From positions 10,355,537-10,419,536 of the forward strand of contig NC_134107.1 of the NCBI RefSeq assembly GCF_040939455.1: DNA of 64,000 nt. Reading direction: 5' to 3'. The first letter of the stretch is position 1; each line of letters begins with the position of its first letter. Positions 34,566-45,127 of the stretch are shown here, piece by piece. The translations under genes and the position numbers were made by a program. The DNA comes from Microcebus murinus (taxonomy: Eukaryota; Chordata; Mammalia; Primates; Cheirogaleidae). Under the pieces are notes generated by a model, which saw only the letters and a list, made by a program, of their open reading frames with translations, was not told the DNA's origin and searched no databases.

Positions 34566-37262
34566 GCCCATCTCGGCAGCCGCCGGAGACTCACGCAGGG
34601 ACCGTCCCCCGAGTCTCCTCCGCGCTTGCCCCCGACACGGCCCCCGCCGCCCTGACACCACATTCCAGGGACGAAGCAAGGGACAAGCTCCGTGTCCCCA
34701 GAGGTTTCGGAGGATGTGGCCAGGGCCGGGGGTGGGGGGGAAATGAGAACTTAATTAAGCCGCTTCCCAGCGAGGACTCGGGGTCGGAAATGTGACTCTG
34801 GACTCCAGGCTCCGTGCTGATTTCTTACGCGTGTGTGGTCCCAGGGCCTGGGGAACCTGCCCCACCCTGCTGCACCCACTGCCAACACGGGGTTAAAGTC
34901 CTGACCGAGGGCTGCGTCCCTCGGGAACTCCGGACACCGCCAGCCCTGCCCGTCCACCCTGCGGGGTCAGGTCCTGAGCGGGCTGGGTGCGGCCCGGCAG
35001 GGTGGGCGCCAGGCCTGGTCCTGCCGTGCTCACGGTTGTTTCCGGACACGCCCACGCCCTCCCGACTCAATGTTTAAACAGAAGTTCAGGGAGACCGTGT
35101 CTGGGCGATCAATCCGCCTGTCAAGTTACCCATTAAACGGCAGCTCCGATAGCTGTGAAAACGGTCACCGCTGAGATCAGGGTCCTGGCTGGGAGGCCTC
35201 TGTGCCCAGCTCCAGCTTTGACAGCTCTGCGGCCTCTGCACCTGGCACGTGCCAGCCCCCCCGGGAGGCCTGGCCACCTTGGGGGACCCGCCCAGAAACA
35301 TGAGCCAGGCACAGAGGGACTGTGAGACCCTGGCCGAGTCCCCGACTGCACTCCCGTCTCGCCCTGGAGGCCCCTGGCCACCTGCCCGCACTGGTTCCAA
35401 AGCCACACAAGCCCCTCCTCTGGAGGACACCACCTGCCTGGGCTCCCTTGTGCCACCTGGCCAGCGAGGGCAGCCGGGGACCCGGCAGGAGGGCCGTGAG
35501 GGCCGGCCAACCCGGGTGGCCTCAGCCCGTGCCTGGCAGGCGGGACCGTGCTCCAGCGCAGACCCCTCCCCTGCAGACCTCACCAGGGCAGTGACTCCGG
35601 GACAGAGGCCGAGGGCTGGCTCTCCCCCCACGCAGACGGCGAGGGAGCCGTCACTTGCACTTAAATGAAAAAACAAAAAATGCATTTGCTGATCAGGCTC
35701 CAGAGTCAACGTAGACGACGACGACGCCACACGGTGAGCTGGGGGCGAGGGAGCCCACGGAGAAGCCGGACGCGGGCCTGGAGACGCCACGTGCCAGGCG
35801 TGACAGTTAATGACACCAGTTCTCGACACCTGACGGGGCCCTGCAAGGCTGGCAGTGGGAGCTCGTCCGCATGCCGGGCGGCTGGAAGACAGCCCCGAAA
35901 TCCGTCCCAGCACCACGGCAACCACGCATCGCACAACCCAATCAGCATATGTCCCAGGAGGGGCTTCAAGGGCCATGGATTTCAAAGATGCTAAGAAACC
36001 AGGTGGATCCTGAAACCTCACAACACGGCCGCCCTGGAGGGGACCCGCGGTGGCCTGGCAGAACCCCGCCGGCTGCCGCCCCTCTGCGGGCCCTAAACAC
36101 AGACACACTGTCCCGTGAGGTCTTCGCAGCAGCCCCGCCGAGCGAGTCCTTGCTTGCAGGTCCCAGGCCAGATGCCCGAGTGTCAGCAGGTCCACAGCGT
36201 GGCGCAGGTTGCACAGGAAGAGGCCGCCTGCGGGGAGGGGGGTCCCCCGTGTGGGGTGCGCACGTGCCTTCCTAGAGCCCCAAGCGAAGGCGCAAGGCTC
36301 CACGCAGAAGCCCCTGGAACGTGCAAACCCGCCCCGCCGTGCTCTGGCCTGTTCAGAATCCCGCCGTTTCCGCTAACCAAGGCGCAGGTGGAAGGACGGC
36401 CACCCACAGGCCCCTCCTGTCTTTCTGCGGCGCCTGTGCCCATTCTCACGACCCCGTCAGTCCTGACAATACGGACCACCCCCGGCCGTGTCCCCGCACA
36501 GTGGCACCGATTAGCCCGGACGCCAGCCTGCCAGGGCACACCCCGCTGCCTGCAGGGCGGTGGTAGACCACAGCAGAAGCAGAAAGGGAGCCATCGCACA
36601 CCCCCAGCAATGTCCACGCGCTGCCCGTCAGCCCGCCAGGCCCCGGAGGGCTCTGCTGCCCCGCCCAGTGGTGATCCAGGCCCAGGGACGAATACCACAG
36701 GGGTCACTGGACGGAACTTTCCCAAGCGGGGAGGGGGTCTGCCGCCTGGCACGAGGGCTTTCCGTGTTGGGACAGCCTGGACCCCAGTGAGCAGGGCTGC
36801 TGGTGACTCCAGCCAAGAGGCTGCGTTTCCTGCCACCCTGTCTGCTGGTGGGCCGCACCCCGCTTTGCTTTTTGGCAATGACTTAGCGTGAGCGGCGTGA
36901 CACAGCCCCATCAGGGGACCCGCGCCACCAACCGAGCCTCAGCTGGAGGGTCCGAGGCTGTGGGGACCAGGCGTGTATACTTGGGAGACACACAATGCCC
37001 CGCTCGGTCCCAGTCGCCACCTCCCAGTGGAGAGAAACTGCCGCCACTGAGGCAGGACACAGACACCAGCCTTTAGACCCAGGCTACCCGCTCCCTCCCT
37101 CTCCAAGAGGTCCTCCGTGCCCACAGGGAGCGGGGCATGTCTTTTCCTCGTTTGGGGACACTGGTTCGGGACCGTGGCTGCCCAGCCCAGCCAGAGCGTG
37201 CCCATGCTGTGCTCTGCTCTGGTTCCGGATTCTGAGCTAAGGGCTGCCAGGTGGGTCCCGAG
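34566..37262. other. 2.7 kb GC-rich unique sequence
   Basis: No firm repeat. A minus-strand frame of about 405 codons (35086-36303) lies here, but its low-complexity Pro/Ala/Gly/Ser composition and lack of any known domain make it a chance frame. A small AT-richer patch with GCAGCTCCGATAGCTG occurs at 35105-35165. Confidence 0.4.
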
Positions 37263-37264
37263 GC

Positions 37265-37505
37265 GGCTGTCAAGGGCTGAACTGTGTCTCCCCAAGTTCA
37301 TACGCTGAAGCCCTAAGCCTCGGCTTCTCAGAATGTGGCAGTACTTGGAGACAAGGTCTTTACAGGGGCAATGAAGTTAAAATGAGGTCATACAGGCAGG
37401 TCCTAAGACAATAGGACGGTGTCCTTATGAGGCAGGAAAACTCAGACCAGGGGTGCACGCACAGAGGGACGGCCACGTGAGGACACAGGGAGAAGGTGCC
37501 TCGGG
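37265..37505 (+). repeat. MaLR-type solitary LTR
   Basis: 'gggctgaactgtgtctcccc', 'aagttcatacgctgaagccc', 'gaagttaaaatgaggtcata' and 'ggacggccacgtgaggacac' are classical MaLR LTR wording. Confidence 0.85.
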
Positions 37506-37589
37506 TCATGAACCCAAGCCCTGGGATTCACTGGCAAACCGGCAGGGGACAGAACCCCAGCTCGGCCCCTCCGCTAGCTGGAGACCTTG

Positions 37590-37855
37590 GACAATCGTGA
37601 CCGGCCAAACCAGAGGCTCCGTGGGGGCAGGGCATTTTGGTTTGCTCGCTGCTCTGTCCCGGCACCTAGCACTGTGCCCGACACACAGCAGTGCGCAGCG
37701 CACGTGTGCTGAACAAAAGGAGGTTGAACCTCCGCCCACGTTCGTCTGAATGAAAACCACGAAGACTAACTGCACTGGGTTCTCGTGACACCTGTGAGAA
37801 ACGGCCCCATGCAGGGATGGAACACAGTAGGTGCTCAATAAATGCGAGCCCGCTC
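37590..37855 (+). repeat. L2/MIR tail fragments
   Basis: 'gctctgtcccggcacctagc' followed by 'actgtgcccgacacacagca' and, further on, 'aacacagtaggtgctcaata' are ends of L2 and MIR-class elements. Confidence 0.65.
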
Positions 37856-38653
37856 ATCCTGACCCCTGCCGTGTCTCTGTGGCCTGAGATTCCCCCAAGC
37901 TGGGACCACCTCCCGGCTGCCTGGAGTCCCCGAAGCCCCCGCGGTCTTTCTTCGGTCTCACGCATTCTGAGTCGTGAACGGGGAGCAGCAGAGGTGCCCC
38001 CACCCCAGGCGATGGCGTCAGCGGCCTGGGACTGAAGATCCCCTCCCCCGACGCCCCCGCCCGGTTTGATAGGCTCTGGCAGGCAGTGTCGGCCAGCCCA
38101 GGTTTATTTTTAATCACATGATTACCCGGGGCCTTTTGTCACTTCCCCAGTTAATTGGGAGCTGCGGCACTCCCACGGCAGAGCTCCGGAAGCGGTGTCA
38201 GCTGGGACGTCCCTGCGGCCGTGGACACAGGCAGCCTGTCCTCAGAGCCAGCCCCTTCCCAGAGGGAGTCCCGGGCATCCAAAGCCAGTCTGGCCCCATC
38301 GGGCAGAGGGGGCAGAGCCCAGTCCCTCCATAGATAGAGGGACGCCCCCGAGGACCTGCAGCTCCAGGACGGGCGGTGCCCACGAGTGTTGGCCGTGGGG
38401 ACTAATCGCGACAGACACTGTTTCGATGGGCAGCACGCGGAGGGGTGGAGTCACCAGCGTCATCTCACACTAGACTGTCCCTCCGTTCGACTAACTACCC
38501 TGTCGTCCCAGCTGCCCGTCCACCACTGCCCCATGCGCTCGTCGCTGCTCACTGTCCCCCTCCCAGGTGTGTTCTCTTATCTTCAGACCCAGAGGTGCCG
38601 CCGGCTCTCCTGTCACCGCATGGCGCATCCAGGCGCCCGTCTGTGCAACTCCA
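37856..38653. other. unique sequence with a small AT-rich island
   Basis: At 38099-38160 a short island (TTTATTTTTAATCACATGATT, then GTTAATTGGGAG) interrupts GC-rich DNA. The rest is unassigned. Confidence 0.35.
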
Positions 38654-39599
38654 CGGGCAGTCCCCGGGCTACAGACTTACAGCGCCCCGTACTCACGAAC
38701 GGGCTCCAGAGGCTCCGCATGAGGGTAATTTGTAATTAAATAATTAAATAAATACTTGCAGAACTAGTTTCTTCCACACGTGTAAACACACCCGCACGGC
38801 ACACACGGTTCTCTGGTGCGACATGCATACACCAGTGGCCAGTCTCGTCTGTATGGTCCCGTAAGTACAGCATCGCTTTGTCTTAACTTTCTTACTCGAT
38901 TTTGTGAGTCCGTGCTCACCCTCATGACCCTGCCTCCAGAGTGAAAGTCCGCCACAGGCCCAGGTGAGCCTGAATCGAAGAGAAAGGTGATGGCAGGGGA
39001 AATGAAAGTAGAATCAATTAAGTGTTTGGAGAAAGGCCAGAAGCCATCATTCACCGGCAGAGCATCAGGCTTCAGTCGCTCGACTATCGGGATAATTATA
39101 AAGGATAACATGAGAATAACAGAACATGTGAAAGGCATGCTCCAGTGAAAACGTCAGTTATTACTAAGTAGCACAGTTGGATTAATTACTGACGTGGAAA
39201 AGTTATTATTGCTTTGGTTAGAAGATCAAAATTAGGGTAACCTTTCCATTAGCCTGGTGCTGATGCAGCATTAGGTGAGTGCTAACTTTCAATATTCTTC
39301 TTTGAAACGTCTCCCATCTCCTATCTAAACTCGTATGAGCTTGTTTTTATGTTGTGTTCTTTTCATTCTATTTGAATTAAAAGAAAGAGCACAATAGTTT
39401 CTATAACTTATTACAGCACAGGGGTATTATTATTACAGTGTTACACTGTATTATTATTGCCACATATGAGCCATTATAGTATTATTGCTTTTATTATTAT
39501 TGCTGGACATGTGCTATTCATCAGGGATCCGAGTTACATACAAATCTGATCTAAAGACGTTCTCAGGAACTATCTTGTCTGTAACCCAGGGACTGCCTG
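38654..39599 (+). mobile_element. fossil pogo/Tigger-like DNA transposon with terminal inverted repeats
   Basis: The left end (38654-38676) and the reverse complement of the right end (39577-39599) agree at 20 of 23 positions, with shared core GGCAGTCCC, then GGG, then TACAGAC. The right end is followed by TA, the Tc1/mariner-type target; the left end is preceded by CA, which could be a decayed TA. The 946-bp element contains the start of a transposase-like reading frame in plus orientation and then AT-rich sequence, so it is an internally deleted copy. Tigger elements move by cut and paste; this one is dead. I cannot name the family. Confidence 0.8.
38945..39325 (+). pseudogene. transposase N-terminal fragment (HTH plus CENP-B-like DNA-binding domain), broken
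   Basis: The plus-strand frame containing ATG 38990 reads SKRKVMAGEMKVESI, then CLEKGQKP, then GFSRSTIG and MRITEHVKG. This is the pipsqueak/CENP-B N-terminal helix-turn-helix pattern: basic start, 'K-x-x-x-I-x-x-L-E-K-G', 'GFSRSTI'. After a stop it continues in the same frame with DVEKLLLLWLEDQN, matching the 'EKLL-x-x-W-x-E-D' signature of the second CENP-B DNA-binding subdomain. Four in-frame stops lie at 39146, 39233, 39272 and 39326, and another lies just upstream at 38942. The catalytic DDE domain of pogo transposases is absent. In life the protein would bind its own transposon ends in the nucleus; this copy cannot make it. The frame is preserved across the stops without frameshifts. 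Confidence 0.8.
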
Positions 39600-39604
39600 T
39601 ACAT

Positions 39605-41290
39605 GAATGGCATCCATCCATGCATCTACCCAATCACCCACCCCATCCATCCATCCATACATCTACCCAATCACTCACTCCACCCATCCATACATCTACC
39701 CAATCACCCACCCCATCCATCCATGCATCTACCCAATCATCCACCCTATCCATTCATGCATCTACCCAATCACCCACTCCACCCATCCATGCATCTACCC
39801 AATCACCCACTCCACCCATCCATGCATCTACCCAATCACCCACCCCATCCATCCATACATCTACCCAATCACCCACTCCACCCATCCATGCATCTACCCA
39901 ATCACCCACCCCATCCATCCATGCATCTACCCAATCACCCACTCCACCCATCCATGCATCTACCCAATCATCCACCCTATCCATCCATGCATCTACCCAA
40001 TCACCCACTCCACCCATCCATGCATCTACCCAATCACCCACTCCACCCATCCATGCATCTACCCAATCATCCACCCCATCCATCCATGCATCTACCCAAT
40101 CACCCACCCCATCCATCCATGTATCTACCCAATCACCCACTCCACCCATCCATGCATCTACCCAATCATCCACCCCATCCATCCATGTATCTACCCAATC
40201 ACCCACTCCACCCATCCATGCATCTACCCACTCATCCACCCCATCCATGCATCTACCCAATCACCCACCCCATCCATCCATGCATCTACCCAATCACCCA
40301 CTCCACCCATCCATGCATCTACCCAATCATCCACCCTATCCATCCATGCATCTACCCAATCACCCACTCCACCCATCCATGCATCTACCCAATCATCTAC
40401 CCCATCCATGCATCTACCCAATCACCCACCCCATCCATCCATGCATCTACCCAATCACCCACTCCACCCATCCATGCATCTACCCAATCATCCACCCTAT
40501 CCATCCATGCATCTACCCAATCATCCACCCCATCCATCCATGTATCTACCCAATCATCCACCTCATCCATTCATGCATCTGTCCAGTAACCTACCCCATC
40601 CATTCATGCATCTGTCTAGTAACCTACCCCATCCATTCATGCATTTGTCCAGTAACCTACCCCATCCATTCATGCATCCACCCAGTCACCCACTCCACCC
40701 ATCCATGCATCTACCCAATCACCTACCCCATCCATTCATGCATCTATCCAGTCACCCACCCCACCCATCCATGTATATACCCAATCATCCACCCCATCCA
40801 TCTATGCATCTGTCCAGTAACGCACCCCATCTATTCATGCATCTATCCAATCACCCACCCATCCATCCATGCATCTGTCCAGTATCCTACCCCATCCATC
40901 CACAAATCTATCCAATCACCCACCCCACCCATCCATGCATCTATCCAATCACCCACCCTATCTATCCATGCATCTGTCCAGTCACCCACCCCATTCATCC
41001 ATGAATCTATCCAATCACCCACCCCATCCATTCATGCATCTATCCAATCACCCACCCCATCCATCCATGAATCTATCCAATCACCCACCCCATCCATTCA
41101 TGCATCTATCCAATCACCCACCTCATCCATCCATGCATCCACCCCATCCATCCACGAATCTATCCAATCACCCACCCCATCCTCCATGGATCTGTCCAAT
41201 CATCCACCCTCATGCACCCCTGCATCATTCTAATCACCTACCCAATCATGCATCTACCCAATCATCCACCTATCCATCCCTTACATTCAT
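39605..41290 (+). repeat. 33-bp minisatellite, about 50 units
   Basis: The typical unit is CATGCATCTACCCAATCACC followed by CACTCCACCCATC (33 bp). It varies mainly in the second half (CACTCCACCC, CACCCCATCC, CATCCACCCTATCC). The array is built from ATCC/ATCTACC tetramer-like pieces and begins within about 10 bp of the Tigger-like right end. Because 33 is divisible by three, frames of 582, 465 and 328 codons remain open on the plus strand and one of 168 on the minus strand. They encode only an 11-residue repeat ([11 protein letters not shown] and frame variants) and are not genes. Towards 40560 the unit changes to a GTCCAGTAACCTACC variant and becomes more diverged. Confidence 0.95.
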
Positions 41291-41480
41291 TCATCACTCT
41301 GTGAGCACCAAGAAGGTATCTTCTCCTACTTTCATACCCACTCAGCTTACCAGCGGTGTTGCCTAGTTACCCCTTCATCTCATCCATCCAGCCACCCACC
41401 TATCCCATACACTCATCTATGCTTTGCTAAGCACCTGCCAGGTACTTTCTACCTTTAAACCTGCTCACTTTCTTTGAGGT
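41291..41480 (+). repeat. degenerate edge of the ATCC-rich array
   Basis: Scattered 'catccatccagccacccacc' and 'catctatgctttgct' tracts decay into unique sequence. Confidence 0.5.
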
Positions 41481-42010
41481 GGCACCTGCTCATTGTTTCC
41501 AGCTTCTGGGGGACTCTGCATGCTCCCAGCCCCTTGGCTGGTCCCCTGCCAGGTTTCTGGCCTCCCTTCCACCCCGCCCCTCACCATAACTTATGTGGCT
41601 GATACTCACTCCCTCAGAGAAGGAAGGAAACTAACAGGAAACCGACTCTGTGTTGGGCACAGCTGCCTCTGTTTCTCATTAAGTAGCTATCACCAGTCCC
41701 TAAGGGACCATCTTGCTTTCCCAAGGAGACACAACTGGCAAGGAGTAGGGTCACAACCAGAAGGCGTGTGTGACTATGGACTCAGGATTTCTGCTACCCA
41801 CTAGCGGGCCCATGGGAAGCAGCCCTCATGGTGGTGGAGGTCCTAAGGACAGACTCAGTGTCCAAAGTTCCAGATCCCTCCCTGGTTCCCCCACTGTCCC
41901 AGCTAAAGGACTGCTTCTTTCTAAGTCCTCATTTCTTCGTCTGTAAAATGGGATGATAACCACCTCACAGAACAAAACGTGGGCTGCTGCTACTTCTGCT
42001 GTCCACCTGG
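41481..42010. other. unique sequence with a MIR-like segment
   Basis: 41630-41800 ('gtgttgggcacagctgcctc', 'gacacaactggcaaggagta') looks like a decayed reverse MIR. 'cttcgtctgtaaaatgggat' at 41935-41954 is forward MIR wording. Confidence 0.5.
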
Positions 42011-42325
42011 GAAGCTCCAAATTCTTCCCCCACCCCCAAAAGAGTCTTGCTCTGTCACCCAGGCCAGAGTGTCAGTCACTGCAGCTCACAGCAACCTCAA
42101 ACTCCTGGGCTCAAGCGATCCTCCTGCCTCAGTCTCCCGAATAGCTGGGACTGCAGGCATGCGCCCCCGTGCCCGGCTAATTTTTTTCTGTTATCAGTAG
42201 ACATGGGGTTGTGCTCTTGCTCAGGCTGGTCTTGAACTCCTGAGCTCAAGTGATCATCCCGCCTCAGCTTCCCAGAGTGCTGGGATTCTAGGTATGAGCC
42301 ACCACGCCCAGAAACTCCAAATTCT
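42011..42325 (-). mobile_element. dimeric Alu SINE of strepsirrhine type with 15-bp target-site duplication
   Basis: The reverse-oriented Alu body spans 42026-42310. 'GAAGCTCCAAATTCT' (42011-42025) and 'GAAACTCCAAATTCT' (42311-42325) form a 15-bp duplication with one mismatch. The poly-A tail appears as a C/T-rich run at the left. Wording such as 'ttgctcaggctggtcttgaa' and 'cttcccagagtgctgggatt' is characteristic of lemur and loris Alus rather than human subfamilies. Transcribed by RNA polymerase III from a 7SL-derived promoter and copied by L1. Confidence 0.95.
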
Positions 42326-43185
42326 GACGACTTTCAAGCCCTGGAGGCCACTGCCTTGTCCCGAAGCCACATCCTCTGTGGTCTCATGGACCAGAGAAGG
42401 GCATGGCTTGCAGGTCTCTATGTAGTGCAGCCCCTTTCTCCTTTTGCCCCCTCCCCTCCTGGCGCTCTCCTACTCATCCTTCAAAACCCAGGAAGAAATC
42501 ATAGCTCTCCAGGCCCTATATTCTCTCTTGGTTTTCACAGTCTGTTCTTGAACCCACAGGCTGAAGGAAAAGGCCGAGGGGCCCTTGCCACTCATGGCAC
42601 TTCACAAGTAGAGTTTGGGATGCTCTCTTTTAGGGGAAGAACATGGTTTTTGTGCCCAGGTCCAGGCCGATTCTTGGCAAGCTTCTTTTACTAGGAACCA
42701 CCCAAGACCAAGCATCACGGGGCCTGGGAAACCCAACCTCAGAAACCACACACAGTCCATTCCAGGCCACTCACCGTCTGGCTTTGCCATCCCATAATCC
42801 AGAACTTCCCAGCGTGACAGAGTGGCCTAAGTCAGCTCTAACCTGTTCTGACTCACAAATGCAAATTATCTGGCCACCGGCATGCATTTTCTAAACCAGT
42901 TCTTGGCCTGGAGTTCTCGGACTTGAGTTTCACGCGTATTTTGCCCGAACGTGTGCACGTGGCTGCCGCGCAGGTGAGGACGACAGGCGCACCATGCAGG
43001 GATGCGAGGGAAGAGAACCCGGGACAGGGCAGCACCCTGAGAACCAGCGGGCGCCAGCCCAGGCTGAGCCATGGAGATGCGGAGTCTCGCGGGGCGGGGT
43101 GGGGTGGGAGCCCTCGGGACAAGACCAGGGAAACCAGAGCTGCAGGCGCTGGGGCTGCAGGACGCTCCTAGGAGGTGCTCCGGAC
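42326..43185. other. unique sequence with an L2-like scrap
   Basis: 'ctactcatccttcaaaaccc' at 42470-42489 is L2-like. The rest is unassigned. Confidence 0.4.
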
Positions 43186-43187
43186 TG

Positions 43188-43485
43188 CACGTCTGCGCCT
43201 CCACACGTCCGTATGCTGAAGCTCCCGTCCCCAGAGTGAGGGACGTGCAGGTGGGGCCTTTGGGAGGCGATGAGGATGAGGTCACGAGGGTGGGGCGCCA
43301 CGACCAGTGCCCTTGTGAAAAGAGACACCGGCGAGCCCCCGCCCCGATGTGAGCACACAGCAAGGTGGCTGCAAACCACGAACAGGACCGTCCCACCTCC
43401 GGGAGGGGAGAAGCGCGTTCCTGTTGTGTGCGCCGCCCAGTCTGCAGTGTCTGTTACGGCAGCCCGAGCTGACTCGGACAGGAGA
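43188..43485 (+). repeat. MaLR-type solitary LTR
   Basis: 'gggcctttgggaggcgatga', 'ggatgaggtcacgagggtgg', 'cagtgcccttgtgaaaagag' and 'gttacggcagcccgagctga' are clear MLT/MST LTR wording. No internal retroviral genes are adjacent. Confidence 0.85.
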
Positions 43486-44822
43486 CAGGATTAAAGTCCC
43501 GCCCTTTCTTCATCCAGTGCTCACTGTGCACACGACAGGACTCTCAGGAACACGCACACAGCTGGGTACAGCCAGGGGTAGGAGCTTTTCGCAGAGCCGA
43601 CGCCAGTGTTTATCCCACATGGAAGAGGCCAGGAGACCCTGGAGAGGCAGCTGCATGTCCTGTCCCACATCCTTCTCCTCCCTCCCCCAGGGGGAGCCTC
43701 AGAGCCTGCTCACCGCTGTGTTCCCTGGCCACGAAATCCTGTACATTCTGGCTCTTTCTCTATACAATCTTCCCCCCTCCATCCAACGGGGCTAGTGCGA
43801 CACCCCAGACTGCCCTCCCTGGCCCCCATGGCCAGCACAGTCCTCTTCCCGAGACGCCCGTCCGCCACATCTCCCCTCTGCCCAGCCCTCAGCCCCCCCG
43901 CCTGGCCTCAACCATCTCTCCCCGTCTGAACGAGGCTGGGCCGCGGCCCACACCGCCTGCGGCAGATACACGGAGCGCCAGCGGAGAAAAGACGGCAGCA
44001 CCAAGAGCAGCGGGCCCAGGACACCCTGGTCCATGCATCTGGCAAGTGCCACCCTGTGGCAGTCACTCGAGGCCCAGCAGGCATCTCCAGCATCCCCTGG
44101 GGAGGCGCTGCCCTCTGGGCTCCCACGCAGGGCTGGGCAAGTGGAGTCCAGGCGGCCTGTCCACGGCTGCAGCAGGGGCCGTCACACCCCGAGGGACGCG
44201 CCAGTGGCACCCATGGGGCTGAGACCTCCGGGACCCTGGGGCCCTGCTCCCACCTCTGAGCCCTTCCTTCACGCACTCTCCACTCCATGAGCCCCGGCCA
44301 GTGTGGCCCACTGTGCTCCCTGACCGCCACGGGCTTCCCCCTGGAATCTGCCCCCGAGACGAGCCAGAGGAGCTCAAAGGCTAGGGGGTGCAGCTTCCCC
44401 TTCCCTTACTCCTGTCCACGTCCCTCTAGGGCAGCTGACGTAGCTCTGGTCCTCAGCATCCTACAGTGCACCTGCTGCCCACCTGAGCCAGCCAAGGTGT
44501 CTCAGAGCCAAAGCCTGGGGTGGTGGGAGCCCCAGCTGGGCCACTGCCCTTCTCAGACACCCGAGCGCCTGCCCCCTTGCTGCCAGTCCCCCGCAGGGCC
44601 CCTCAGGCCCTAAGCACCACCTGTGCCCCCACCATGGTTGGGTGTCAGGTAACCACTCCCCCAACCCAGCAGTGGCAGGTGCGTTCTGTACTCCCTAATC
44701 TCGTGGCATTGCCAGACCACACGCTCTGACCCGCAACCTGCAGCGCCCCCCAGGAAGCCAAACCACAACCTCCGCGACAACCTGCCCCAGACGGTGGGGC
44801 TTACTTGATCAATGACTGCCAG
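43486..44822. other. unique GC-rich sequence
   Basis: Nothing firm is recognised in these 1.3 kb. Confidence 0.4.
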
Positions 44823-44832
44823 CTTCCCCTAT

Positions 44833-45127
44833 GTGGTTTTGTTTGAGTCAGAGTCTCACTCCATACCCTGGCTAGAGTGCAGTGGCATCGTTGTAGCTCA
44901 TTGCAGCCTCAAACTCCTGGACTGACTGAAGCGATCCTCTTGCCTCCTTCTTCTGAGTAGCTGGGACTACAGGCCCACAGCATGGTACTTAGCTAGTTTT
45001 TCTGTTTTTTGCAGAGATAGGGTCTTACTCTTGTTCAGGCTGGTCTAAAACTCCTGACCTCAAGTGATCCTCCTGCCTGGGCCTCCCACAGTGCTGGGAT
45101 TACAGATGTGAGCCACTGTGATCGGCC
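44833..45127 (-). mobile_element. dimeric Alu SINE of strepsirrhine type
   Basis: The reverse Alu reads 'gagtcagagtctcactccat', 'tgggactacaggcccacagc', 'tcttactcttgttcaggctg' and 'cagtgctgggattacagatg'. It is more diverged than the copy at 42.0 kb. A short CTTCCCC repeat on both sides (44823 and 45131) is a probable remnant of the target-site duplication. Confidence 0.95.

Noticed and set aside
35086..36303. 405-codon minus-strand frame
   Set aside because: GC-rich chance frame with Pro/Ala/Gly/Ser bias, no recognisable domain and similarly long frames on the other strand.
38764..39138. 124-codon minus-strand frame inside the Tigger-like element
   Set aside because: It is antisense to the recognisable transposase domain, which reads on the plus strand.
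39485..41233. 582-codon plus-strand open frame (and 465-, 328- and minus 168-codon frames)
   Set aside because: Open only because a 33-bp minisatellite is a multiple of three; protein is an 11-residue repeat with no start context, splice sites or domain.
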